Assembly (NCBI GenBank): GCA_019973155.2 | Contig: BPQB01000148.1 | Location: 1 to 39,040 of the forward strand | Direction of reading: 5' to 3' | Length of the DNA: 39,040 bases | Origin: Phanerochaete sordida | Taxonomy: Eukaryota; Basidiomycota; Agaricomycetes; Polyporales; Phanerochaetaceae | The notes under the pieces: generated by a model | Databases searched by the model: none | Told to the model about the DNA's origin: nothing | The model's input: the letters and a program-made list of their open reading frames with translations, nothing else | Shown: positions 9,045-18,835 of the stretch, in pieces | Numbering within the stretch: the first letter of the stretch is position 1 | Layout: every line of letters begins with the position of its first letter | Translations under genes and position numbers: made by a program

Positions 9045-10263
9045 TCAGTCATCCCGCATCTCCGAAACCTGCGACGGCACGAAGAACCGCGGCGACATCT
9101 CGCGCGAATAGCCCGCGATCTCCTCTCGCAGCTCCTCCACAAGCGTGCTCCGCGCCGCATCGTAACAGTCGCCGAGCGCGCCAAGCAGCGCGAAGCACAG
9201 CGCGAGCATGACGTGCTGGCTGACCGCGCTCACCCCGCGGCGCCCGCGCGCCGTCTCGACCTCCGTCTCCTCCGCGCCGTACAGCCGCTCGACCGCACGC
9301 ACGACGCCGCGCGCGACGAGCCCGCGCCGCGCCGCCGCGCTCCACGCCGCGAGCCGCAGTGCGAAGAGCAGGTGCGGCGACGCGGGGTGCGGGAGCAGCG
9401 GCGCGCGCGCGCGGCGTCGCCGCCCGCGGGGAGGCGCGCGCGGCGCGAGGCCCGCCACGAGGCGGTCCAGCAGCGCACCGAGCGGAGCGGGGTCGGGCAG
9501 CGCGGCGAAGTACGCGGCGAACACCTCGAGCGCGCGGTCTGACGCGGGCGGGTGCGCGTCGTGCGCACGCGCGTGCGGGAGGCGGTCGGCGTAGGTCTTG
9601 CAGGCGTAGACGACGAACTTGGCGGGGTCTGTGCCGTCGTGCTTCGCGGGGAAGAGGAGCGCGAGTGGTGGGAGGTTGAATGGCCTGATGAGGGCGAGGG
9701 CGCGTGGACGGTCGAGCGTCGCGTGCGCCTCGGCCATTGCGGTGATGAGTGTGGACCAGAACGCCGTGGGCTCCTGGGCGGTTGTGCGCAGGGTAACGTG
9801 GAAGGAGGTATCGCTGTGAGGCGTCAGGTTACGCGTGTGCGTTGAGAGACGAGTTCGTCCGTACTATCGCGTCCCATCTTCGTATGTCCACCTCTTGAAG
9901 AACTCTTGGATGCCCTCGGGCGAGAGAGCTATCAGCGATCGTGCGATCGTATTCTTGCTCTGCCCGAATTCCATTTCTCGCTGGAGAAGCCTCATTGCCA
10001 TGTTCCTCGTTTCCGGCCCATATGCGTCCGTCCTCTCCAATAGTCAGCCTTATCTACGCGCAGAACACGGTTCAAACGCACCTCGTGAGGGCGAAGAGCA
10101 CCTCGGGCGGCCGCCCAGTGAGCTCGTCATGGCTACGCGGGGCGGTGCTGTCCTTTTCCGGTGCATCCTTGGGCACAGCGTCGAGCCGGAGGGTCTCCGA
10201 ACTCGCAGTGCGGAGCGAGCAAAGCGTCGCCAGCTCATGAACGTCTTCGCAGGTCTTCTTCAT
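9045..10263 (-). pseudogene. Family-P member P1, interrupted by a TAG in exon 2
   Basis: The ATG at 10263 opens MKKTCEDVHELATLCSLRT. Exon 1 is 10263-10082, the intron 10081-10033 (49 nt), and exon 2 runs from 10032. Exon 1 lacks about 20 residues present in P2 and P3 (the RLSLRDRQRLAASR region). In exon 2 the frame reads IQEFFKRWTYEDGTR and then TAG (9866-9864), where P2 and P3 have TRW. Past the stop the frame stays open and conserved to the end (AEAHATLDRPRALALI ... VSQHVMLALCFALL ... RFFVPSQVSEMRDD, stop at 9045). One nonsense change (TGG to TAG) is thus the only visible lesion. An internal ATG at 9737 could give a 230-residue C-terminal product. The family is unrecognised, mostly helical and probably cytosolic or nuclear, since no signal peptide or membrane span is seen. 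Confidence 0.75.
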
Positions 10264-10814
10264 CGAGGTATTCGAATCTCTCAGCTGCGGTGAGCGAGGG
10301 TCCACAGAAATGTCCGCTCCTAGAGGGATGGTGGTCGTAGGAAGCTGCGTCGAGAGCGTGGGTGGCCGCCGCCGCCGTGAGAGGCCCGGCAGCGTCCAGC
10401 GATCAGTCGGCGATCGCAGCAATGGCGGAATGGCTGAAAGTTTGGATGGCAACCCCTGCCTGCCCGGAGTGTGCACGAGCGGCGACATCACTGCATCCCT
10501 GAGAGCTCAATCTATGCGAATCCTGTGCGCTGTCCGCGAGTCAGCTGCAGCTGGCGAAACGTTCGCGGAAAATGCACCTCTTTAATGCTGGGCTTACCTC
10601 TCGAACAGCATCCCCTCGAGCCCCCAGAATGCTTGTCGCTGAGACTATCGTGGATTAAAGCATACTTCATTTGTACAGCACAACCGCGAGGCGAATCACG
10701 GAATTCTCGAACTGCGGGCAAAGAGATACAAAAATAAGCGTCGTGGATGTCACTATATGGGGCGAGAACGAGGAACGAAGCATTACACAGCCAGCTGGGC
10801 CGCCGCCCAGCGAC
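10264..10814. other. Intergenic between P1 and P2, no gene seen
   Basis: This is the upstream region of P1 and the downstream region of P2. It does not resemble the 520 bp intergenic regions of the BTB/P pairs, and no BTB remnant was found. P1 therefore seems to have lost its divergent partner, with P2 lying behind it in tandem. Confidence 0.45.
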
Positions 10815-12123
10815 TCAATCATCCCGCATCTCCCACACCTCCGGCGCAAAAAACCGCCTCGCCATCGCACGCGAAGAGCGCACGACCTCCGCGCGCAGCT
10901 CCTCCACAAGCGTGCTCCGCGCCGCATCATAGCACTCGCCGAGCGCCAGGAGCAGCGCACAGCACAGCGCGAGCATGATGTGCGCGCTGATCGCCGACAC
11001 CGCCGCCGCCTCCTCCGCGTCGTACAGCCGCTCGACCGCGCGCACGACGCCCCGCGCGACGAGTCCGCGCCGTGCGTCCGCGCTCCACGCCGCGAGCCGC
11101 AGCGCGCACAGCAGGGCCGGCGCCGCCGGGTGCGCGTGCAGCAGCGGCGCTGCGCCGCGCGGCGCGTCGACGCCCGCGAGGCCCGGCGCCGCGGCGCGGA
11201 GCACCTTGCAGTCTGCGCCGCGGTCGTGCGCGGGCGCGCGCGCGTCGAGGCCCGCCGCGACGGCGTCGAGCAGCGGGCCGAGCGGCGCGGGGTCGCGCAG
11301 CGCAGCGAGGTACGCGGCGAAGACCTCGAGGGCGCGGTCTGCCTCCGGCGGGTTGGCGTCCGCGGCGCGCGCCTGCGGGAGGCGGTCGTCGTATGTCGTG
11401 CGGACGTAGGCGAGCGCGAGCTCTGCGTGGCTCGTGTCCGGTGCTGCGGGGAAGAGGAGCGCGAGCGGCGGGAGGTTGAACGGCGCGAGGAGCGCGAGGG
11501 CGCGCGGGCGGTCGAGCGTGGCGTGTGCCTCGGCCATTGTGGTGACGAGCGTGCACCAGAACGCCGTGGGCGGCTGGGAGGTCGTGCGCAGGGTGATGCG
11601 GAAGGTAGGATCGCTGTCGAGTTCGTGCCTATGCGGGTTTATCGGGGGTCGGGTGCATATGAACCACCGGGTGTCTTTGTGTGTCCACCTGTTGAAGAAT
11701 TCCTGGATGTCCTCGGCTGGGAGAGCTACAAGCGCACGCGCGATTGCCTCTTTGCTCTGTCCGAATTCCATCTCTCGCTGGAGCAGGCGCATGGCCATTT
11801 TCCTCATCTCCGGCCCATACTCGTCCGTCCTAGTATCCTGCCATCAGCCTCGTCCACAAGTACAACTCGCGTGGAGCGCACCTTGCTAGCTCTAGGAGCA
11901 CCTCGCAGGGCGTATCAACCTGTCGCCCAGCTTCCCAGCTAGAGAGCCTGCTTGCAGCAAGGCGTTGGCGGTCGCGCAGCGAGAGTCGCTTGCTTTTGTC
12001 GTGAGTGCTGCCCTTCGCCGGTCCGTCTTTGCTCGCAGCGTCGAGCCGCAGCGTCTCAGAGCTCGCGGTGCGGAGCGAGCAAAGCGTCGCGAGCTCGTGC
12101 GCGTCTTCGCGGGTCTTCTTCAT
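10815..12123 (-). CDS. Family-P member P2, unknown function (418 aa, two exons)
   Basis: I do not recognise this family. Exon 1 is 12123-11882, the intron 11881-11830 (52 nt, GT-AG), and exon 2 is 11829-10815; together 1257 nt. Start ATG: MKKTREDAHELATLCSLRT, shared by all copies. A charged, helix-forming N-terminal part (RLSLRDRQRLAASR, CEVLLELAR) is followed by MRKMAMRLLQREMEFGQSKE and LPAEDIQEFFNRW. A long Ala/Leu-rich helical region then includes RPRALALLAPFNLPPLALLF, EADRALEVFAAYLAAL, RRGLVARGVVRAVERLYDAE and ISAHIMLALCCALLLALGEC, ending RFFAPEVWEMRDD. The pattern looks like an all-alpha repeat fold (ARM/HEAT-like), which is inference. No signal peptide, membrane span or catalytic motif is visible. 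The gene is divergent from the BTB-D pseudogene across a 522 bp shared promoter. Confidence 0.8.
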
Positions 12124-12645
12124 CTGTTTCTGAGCTGTGATGGGTCAGGGTTTGAGGGAAGATGGCTGGCTATGGTAGGACGGTGGTGGTAGGGAGCTGG
12201 GTCGCGAGCGTGCGTGAACGCCGTCGCCGTGAGGCACAGCGTAGTGCACGCTCGCGGCAGTGGTGGCATGGTGACAAGCTCGTAAAACAACACTTGCCTT
12301 TTCGGGACATGCACCGGAGACCACGTGATAGATGTGGGTAGCGCGCGGGTGCAATTCGTCGAGCGTCGTCGACGCGTCGATAATGTTTGCAAGCCTTTTG
12401 CTATGGTAGATGATCGAATATATGAGGTGAGTCCGCCGTGACCTGGAGGATGCGATCACGTAGCATTTTTTTCTTACTGTATTTGCTGCTAGGCATCTTG
12501 AACGCACGCGCTTTCGCATGCTGACGCGGACGGCATCGTGCATCCAGCTGATACCATGAGCTTCCCGCGAGGCCGGCCAGCGAGGCCCTAGGTCCTCGCC
12601 ATCCATCTCTTGCAGCTCCACATACACCACAGTTCGCATTCAGCC
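12124..12645. promoter_or_regulatory. Bidirectional promoter region of the P2 / BTB-D pair
   Basis: 522 bp between two divergent ATGs. Read on the minus strand, it matches 33661-34179 along most of its length. Shared blocks are CACGTGGT (12320-12327), CCGGTGCATGTCCC, AAGGCAaGTGTTGTTT, ACCCTGACCCATCACAGCTC just before the P start, and, on the BTB side, GCAGCTCCACATACACCAC. The CACGTG at 12322-12327 sits roughly mid-way. The BTB side is now attached to a broken gene. Confidence 0.6.
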
Positions 12646-13107
12646 ATGTCCACGCCCCTCCACACCCTCGCCAAGGTCCCCCGCGGCGGGAGCCTCGAAG
12701 ATGCGCTCGCCGACGCTCTATCTGGCAAGCCGTTCAACGTTCAACGACGTGGCGTTTTACGCCTCTGCGCGAGACGAATGCAGCGGCGAGCCGCGCGCCG
12801 TCCACGCGAACAGCCGCATTCTCGTCTCGGCTTCGAGGTACTTCCGCAAGCGTGAGTCGTCTCGGCGCGCGTTAGTGGGCTTGTCATGCTGAAGCGTAGG
12901 TCGGGGCGCAGTCCTCTCTGGGGGAGAGACGGTGAGCCTTTTGCGGACACCCTCCCCAAAGCTTCGGCAATGACAGCGGATGGCACTCGTGACGAGGACG
13001 ACAGCATCCTCGAAGACGAAGACGACCGTGATGCGCTGGAGAGCCTGCTGGCGACACCAAGCGAAGTCTCGTTCGGGGACAATGAGGAGATCGAGCTCTC
13101 GCAATAG
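12646..13107 (+). pseudogene. BTB/POZ copy D, frameshifted and 3'-truncated
   Basis: The ATG at 12646 opens MSTPLHTLAKVPRGGSLEDA, nearly identical to copy E. A 7 bp tandem duplication (GTTCAAC at 12732-12738 and 12739-12745) shifts the frame right after GKPFN. The correct frame continues as FNDVAFYASARDE and SRILVSASRYFRK. The exon 1 donor (12852) is kept. Exon 2, from about 12912, has one extra base relative to copy E, then LEDEDDRDALESLLATPSEV and DNEEIEL, where similarity stops exactly at the position of the next intron, giving SQ-stop (13105-13107). Exons 3-6 are absent, and F-box/LRR-like sequence starts within 200 bp. The gene has therefore lost half its BTB fold and everything after it. 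Confidence 0.85.
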
Positions 13108-13306
13108 CGGTCCCCAGGCGATTTTATACCAGTAGGCATTGCGACATATATGCTATGCAGCGGTAGTCACTCTCACACTGACGTTCGGTCGCAGGTTCCC
13201 TCTCCAGAGTCTAAGGATTCCCTGGACACGGATAAAAACACCAACGTCGAGGCAAGTATCGCGATGATGGACCGGCGCGACCAGGCTCTAGGATTCATTG
13301 GTCTGG

Positions 13307-14464
13307 ATGCAATCTCGGGCGCATCCAGGCTTCTTCCACCGACAACCTTTCGTGCAGCTCATCCCTCCAGCCATCCGACCGACTTCCTTGCCGCTCAACT
13401 GCCACTTCAGTGGATCCTACGCAAGCACACCGAATCCTACCTTGCGCCAGCAACCCGTCGTATCTCGCATGACATGGCCAAACTTCGGCGACAACGCGCT
13501 CAGCCTACTCCAGTATCATACGCTACCGCCCCTTGCGGCAGCCATTCCGTACATCATACGATGCTATTTGTTGTCCGTCATCAACAGTAGTCCTTCCTGG
13601 AACGCCTGGCGCTCGCTTTCGCACCTTCGCATTGGCTCAGACAACACCGGCCAGGTTGTCATCAGCTCGACACCCGTCTTTCGGCGTGCTCTAGGCTCTA
13701 TGTCAACCTTGCAAACCCTTCGGCTCATCCGCTTCGCGTGGGCTCCAGACGATCACCCGGAAAATGATGCGTGCTTCGCTGCCTACGCAAGACCGAAGGA
13801 CTTCAGCATATGGGCGGAACGGGACTGGCTGCTGGACAAGCGGTCTGTCTATCTCTTGACCTGGATTGCGCGCTCGGGCTTCGCGAACGCGATGCAGGCG
13901 ATCCACTTCGAGTGGATGACCATCCTCGATGACCCGCTCCTGGCTGCGACCGCGGAGGTCATCGAGGCGTCCAGCGGCGCGCTGCGTGGGATACTAATTC
14001 GAGCTGGCCCGGACGTCTGTCTGCTACCATGTGAGCGACTCTTCGTCCGTCCATGATACTTGCCTGATCAATCTCTTCAAGTGCTTCAGGCCTTCCATAG
14101 CTGCGGACTTCTGCAGCAGCTCTTCGTCTACATACCTTACCACCAACCTACATTCCGAGCCTTCACCGAATTCGCACGTCAGCTAGACATTCCGCAGCTG
14201 CGCCGCCTCAACGTACGGCTGTGCTCGTATTCAGGCTGCACTCATCCCCAAGGTCGCGGCTGGGTGCAGCTTGACTCCGCGCTGCAGTTTCTCCAATGCC
14301 CGCAGCTCTACTGCATCTCCGTCCTCAAACTCGCAGCCAACCTCGAGTGTCACGCTCTGACATGGGGCAACATCTACGAGAACGTCAAGTACGACCCCGT
14401 TGCATGGCGCACCGAGCTCGCGCAGCACCTCCCAATAACTCACAACCGCCGCCTCCTGTACTAG
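13307..14464 (+). CDS. F-box/LRR-like protein 1 (N-terminus missing or unplaced)
   Basis: Two coding pieces, up to 14030 and 14082-14464, are joined by a 51 nt intron (14031-14081). The start is uncertain: 13307 is the first ATG in the open frame, and no F-box motif is seen upstream. The body has Leu-rich beta/alpha spacing (WNAWRSLSHLRIG, FRRALGSMSTLQTLRLIRF), then SVYLLTWIARSGFANAMQAI and MTILDDPLLAATAEVIEASS. It ends with LTWGNIYENVKYDPVAWRTE. The intron position, the MxILD motif and the WGxxY end align with the next gene, so the two are tandem paralogues. F-box proteins of this type recruit substrates to SCF ubiquitin ligases; without a visible F-box this copy may be a fragment. The 5' end probably was lost where it now meets BTB-D. 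Confidence 0.5.
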
Positions 14465-14473
14465 TGCCCACAG

Positions 14474-15788
14474 GTCTACGGTCGCGTTGTACTCTGGGTC
14501 CCCATCGAGGTCTGCGAACACACCATCGACTTGGTGGCACACTCCCAGAGCGGCTCCCTCGGCCTCATCCGGGCGTCGGGTGTCGTACGCATCCTGCAGG
14601 CCTGCGCCCTGACCTGTCGCGCCTGGCGCGCGCGCGCGCAAGCCCACCTCTTCCGCATCGTGCGCGTGCGCTGCGGCCCCGCGCAGGCGTACAGCACCGC
14701 AGCCTTCGTCGCGCTGCTCGGCGCGCACCCCGCGCTCCGCACCTTCGTCCGCACATGCATCGCGGCGCCCGGGCCCAGCGCCGCGCCGCCGACGCTGCAC
14801 GCGCTCCCGCTGCACCTCCCGCGCAGCCTCGCCGCGCTGGCGCACCTCCGGCTCCCGGACGGCGTGCTGTACGCCGCGCCCGGCTTCGAGGTGTGCATGC
14901 GCCAGTTCGCGTCCGTGACGACGCTCTCGCTCCTCGGCGTCACCTTCCACTCGCTCACGAGCCTCCGCCACACGCTCGCCGCGTGTCGGAACGCGACGAC
15001 GGTGCACGTCCTCCTATGCCAGTGGCACGGCAAGTGTCCCGCGGCGCCGCTGGGCCGCTTCCCGCGCACGCCCGTCCGCCTTGCGGAGCTCGCGCTCGCG
15101 GGCGACGCGGCGTGGACGCTGGACCGGCGGACGCTGGGCCTCTTGCACTGGCTTGGCCGCTCGGACATCATGTCTGCTGCCACCGGCATCTTCTTGCACA
15201 CCATGGTGATCCTCGACGAGGCGCAGCTCGCTGCAGTCGACGGGCTCATCAGCGCCGCGAGGCACACGCTTACCGACCTTTACCTGTCGTTCGCACCTGA
15301 CACCGACTTCGACTCCCGTAAGCATCCGTATCACTTGGAGGCTCAGCAGACGACTGAATGCGCACACAGTCTGCACAACGCTCGCAGCGTGCCCGAAGCT
15401 CGACCTGGTCGCGCTCCGCCTTCCCTACTGCACCTCCACATTCAAGACTCTCATCGCGCTCTTCAGCACCGAAGGCATCGGCCTCGCCACGCGCGAGCTG
15501 CACATCTGGCTGCGCTTACACGCGTTCCCGGGTGCGGACGAGCCGTCCGCCGCGGACTGGGCCGCGCTCGACGACGCGCTCCAGCTGCCCTTCCACGCCG
15601 CGCTTGCGAACCTGACGGTCGGCCGCTGGCCGCTGAACGTCCCTGCGGGCGCGCCCGTGGTCTGGGGCGAGAACTACGGCTATGCGGCGCGCGAGGCGGA
15701 CCCGGCCGTCGGCGAGGAGATCAAGGCGCGGCTCCCGAAGACGATGAAGAGGAAGGGGCTGCGGCTGCGATGGGACCGGGTACTGTGA
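14474..15788 (+). CDS. F-box/LRR-like protein 2 (no start codon found)
   Basis: The N-terminal part reads WVPIEVCEHTIDLVAHSQSG and then LQACALTCRAWRARAQAHLF, the usual Agaricomycete F-box pattern (P-x-E-V-C-E-x-x-I-D, then ALxCRAW). Leu-rich strands follow (LAALAHLRLPDGV, MRQFASVTTLSLLGV), then WTLDRRTLGLLHWLGRS and HTMVILDEAQLAAVDG. Exon ends at 15317; the intron is 15318-15369 (52 nt). The last exon runs to a TGA at 15786-15788 and contains WGENYGYAAREADP and a basic end (KTMKRKGLRLRW). The open frame begins right after the stop of gene 1 (14462-14464) and contains no ATG before the F-box. CCCACAG at 14467-14473 looks like a 3' splice site, so either a first exon lies upstream or the 5' end is lost. 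It probably acts as a substrate receptor in an SCF complex if expressed. Confidence 0.6.
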
Positions 15789-15987
15789 ATTAGGGTATGA
15801 GGTTTTCACGACATGAGGCTGAACTCTCGTCTTGTCTGCCAAGGCACGTTCGTGCCTGGACGCTTTGGAGAGCGAGGGCTTGTCTTTCGTCATGGCCTTC
15901 CATCGCACGCCGCACACGCCCGGAGACACGGGAAAAGTCCTATACATTTTCTGACATTTTCTGCGATGCTGCGGTATATAGGGGAAC

Positions 15988-15993
15988 AATAAA
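15988..15993 (+). terminator. Possible poly(A) signal after the F-box genes
   Basis: AATAAA, 200 bp after the stop of the second F-box-like gene and about 40 bp before the stop of the convergent complex I gene. The 241 bp between the two stops holds no other feature. Confidence 0.35.
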
Positions 15994-16029
15994 AACTACG
16001 CTAGGCATGCTATCTATGCCCTAGCCCGC

Positions 16030-17735
16030 CTACTGCGCCGACGGTGGCGCGACCTCCGGCAGGTTCGCGCCAAGGTTGTCGGGGAGGGCAAGGGTGGGGT
16101 CGGTCTCTGTCTTGAGGCGACCACCAAAGAGTACGGGCCCGTTGGCGGCACGGAACGCGGCGATGCGCTTCTCGACCTCGGGGCGGAAGTGCCGCATGAG
16201 ACCCTGGATGGGCCAAGCGGCGGCGTCGCCGAGCGCGCAGATCGTGCGGCCCTCTATCTGCTTCGTGAGCTCGAGCAGCATGTCGATCTCGCGCTGGTGG
16301 CCGCGCCCCTCGACGAAGCGATCCATCATGTTCATCATCCATGTCGTCCCTTCACGGCAAGGCGTGCACTGGCCGCAGGACTCGTGCTTGTAGAACTGTT
16401 GAGGGAGGCAAACACGTCTAGGATCCTGGAATGAGCGATGTCGTGGGTAGACTCACGTGAGCGAAGCGAGCAATCGCAGCGACAATGTCGGTGCTCTTGT
16501 TCATGACGATGACAGCGCCGGTTCCGAGACCGGACTGCGCGTCCTTAAGGGAGTCGTAGTCCATTCTGTAGCATGTCAGTACGTGTCCCGAGCGAGTTAT
16601 GGATGACGTACAGGACTTCACCGCACTGCTTGATGGGCAGGACGGGAACAGAGCTTCCGCCGGGAATGATACCGAGCAGGTTGTCCCAGCCACCGATGAC
16701 ACCACCGCAATGCTTCTCGATGAGGTCTTTGAGTGGGATACTCATCTCCTCCTCGACGACACATGGGTTGTTGACGTGCCCGCTGATGCAGAAGAGCTTG
16801 GTGCCCTGGTTGCGCGCCCGGCCGAAGCCCGCGAACCATGGCGCACCGCGACGACAGATGGTGGGGGCGACAGCGACAGTCTCGACGTTCGCGACGGTGG
16901 TCGGGCAACCGAAGAGACCGACGTCAGCGGGGAATGGTGGCTTCAGGCGGGGCTTGCCCTGCTTGCCCTCGAGCGACTCGATCAGCGCGGTCTCCTCGCC
17001 GCAGATGTAGGCACCAGCTCCACGGTGCAGGTAGACGTCGAAGTCGTAGCCGGAGCCGCACGCGTTCTTGCCGATGAGGCCCTGCTTGTAGGCCTCGTTG
17101 ATCGCCTGCTGGACGTGCGACGCCTCCTGGTAGAACTCGCCGCGGATGTAGATGTAGGCGGCGCTTGCGTTCATGGCGCGGCCGGCGACGAGACAGCCTT
17201 CGACGAGCTTGTGCGGGTCGCCGCGCAGGATCTCGCGGTCCTTGCACGTTCCGGGCTCTCCCTCGTCGGCGTTCACGACGAGGTAGCGTGGGCGCGGATC
17301 CTTCTCCCAGTTGGGCTTGTTCATGAAACTCCACTTGAGACCACTGGGGAAGCCGGCACCACCACGTCCACGGAGACCGGAGTCTTTGATGGTTTGAATG
17401 ATCCAGCTGTCGCCCTTCAGGAGGATGTCCTTCGTCTTATGCCAGTCGCCGCGGGACTTCACCGCGGTAAGTACGCGCACGGTTCTGACAGGTTTGAGCA
17501 TGGCTCACCAAGGCGCCCTTAATCCCATGATCATGCCTGCAGTATGCGTTGGTGAAGATGCGGTCCTGGTCCTTCAAACCGCCATATCGACGAACGGGGG
17601 TGTCCTGGACGGTCGCAAAGCTGCGACGCAACTTTGCCCGGAAGGGGCGCGCTATGTCTGCGGGGATCATCAGACTAGGTTAGGGTACGATGTGCCGGGC
17701 GACGTACGGGACGTCGACGACGATGCTCTGAACAT
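16030..17735 (-). CDS. nuo51: NADH:ubiquinone oxidoreductase 51 kDa subunit (complex I, NDUFV1/NuoF type)
   Basis: Flavoprotein subunit of mitochondrial complex I. It binds NADH and FMN and holds the N3 4Fe-4S cluster, passing electrons from NADH into the matrix arm. Exons: 17735-17708, 17657-17509, 17456-16612, 16565-16457 and 16395-16030. The total is 1497 nt (498 aa) with every phase closing. Motifs: [16 protein letters not shown] (FMN/NADH site), [30 protein letters not shown], and the cluster Cys in [12 protein letters not shown] with the fourth Cys in RTICALGD. I place the start at 17735 using a 28 nt first exon. It gives a Ser/Arg-rich presequence ([20 protein letters not shown]) and a good donor (gtacgt); an ATG at 17670 would read through what looks like the intron end (ccccgcag). 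Introns are 46-61 nt. Length and motifs are normal for the family. Confidence 0.96.
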
Positions 17736-18562
17736 CGTCGGTGATTTCGAAAGCGTCGTCGACGATTGGTTTGGGGCAAGGCGTGCGGCGGGTAATCCGT
17801 GACGGAACGGAAGTGACGTGACGCCAGGTCACGTGCGTCACTTCATGTCACGAGTGCACGGCTGCCTCCTTTCGGGAGGTGCTGTAGATCGCGCGGAAAG
17901 CCGTCGCGGACGCATACACTTGGCTGCTCGAGCACTGGAGCCCGGGAGCGAGACAGCTGCGGCCGCATGTCGACGTCTCACAAACGTTGCAGCCATTGAC
18001 GTTCAAACGTCCATATAGGCCATCTCAGCATTCAATTACAACTAGCAGAATACCCGTGCCTACGGCACAGCTTCCTCTAGGTACAGCGACGCTGCGAGAG
18101 TGCCCAGCAAGCCGCCTGCTTGAGACTCGCCGTATCTGTGGTTGAACCACTGCGAGTAGTCGATGCTCAAGCCACAGCAAGCACGCTTCCTTAGCCTATA
18201 GAGAGCAGAAATTCACCATATAAGGCAATTTGCCTTTCATGGTAATTCGGGCCTTACGGTATTGTATATATTGATATTATTCTGTGTTGATTCCGTGCAT
18301 GCGTGCTGGCGGCTGCCTACGGCGGAGCATACATACCAGCCGAGCTTCTTGGGAGCTTCAGGCCTCAGATCTCAGACTTCGGGTTTGGGGTACGTTCGGT
18401 TCTTGGCGCGACACAATTTCCTCCAACGCCACTTTCACCTCCCAAGCAGAGTTGGTATTGTTGCAGACGTCGAAGGAAGACGGCGACTCACACGAATGAC
18501 GATCATTGAGCTCAACTTGCATCTCCTGCGCGACGTAGGCTTTTTGAGCCTGGACGGCATGG
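17736..18562. other. Gene-poor stretch upstream of nuo51
   Basis: The promoter of the complex I gene must lie at its left end; no TATA box is seen. The rest shows no conserved coding signal. AAGGCAAtTTGCCTT around 18221-18235 and GTGCCtacGGCAC around 18056-18068 are small hairpins of uncertain meaning. Confidence 0.4.
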
Positions 18563-18832
18563 CACAGGGTGGTAAGCCCGGTTTTGTTTGTAGGAAAACC
18601 GGAATATTCTGGCCCACAATCACTGAGTTTGGGGGGAGTTTATACTTGGTCTCGCGGCGCACCAAACCTGGAGACGAACCAAGGGAAAACTGCAAATCCC
18701 CTGCCAAAGGTGCGGTTTTACCTCGGATCTCTTTCAGGTTTTCGTCTCAAAAATACCAAACTAACACACGAGGATCGTGCCCAGGTTTTATTACGGTTTT
18801 TAGACCAACAAAATCGTGCTTACCACCCTGTG
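18563..18832. mobile_element. 270 bp MITE-like element with terminal inverted repeats
   Basis: The left end CACAGGGTGGTAAGC (18563-18577) is repeated exactly, inverted, at the right end (18818-18832). With a few mismatches the arms extend to about 39 bp (through TTTTGTT..GT and AAAACCG). The flanks read TGG on both sides (18560-18562 and 18833-18835), a possible 3 bp target-site duplication. No transposase is encoded, so it is non-autonomous. A CAC start with a 3 bp duplication would suit the CACTA/CMC group, but that is inference from the ends only. Confidence 0.75.
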
Positions 18833-18835
18833 TGG

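Noticed and set aside
10671..11942. 423-codon plus-strand frame
   Set aside because: Antisense shadow of P2; composition (Arg, Ala, Glu) is that expected from reading GC-rich codons backwards.
16599..17522. 307-codon plus-strand frame antisense to nuo51
   Set aside because: No conserved motif; arises from codon bias of the complex I gene.
18050..18070. ACCCGTGCCtacGGCAC hairpin as a Helitron 3' end
   Set aside because: Only a 5 bp stem, no matching 5' end and no Rep/helicase remnant; too weak.
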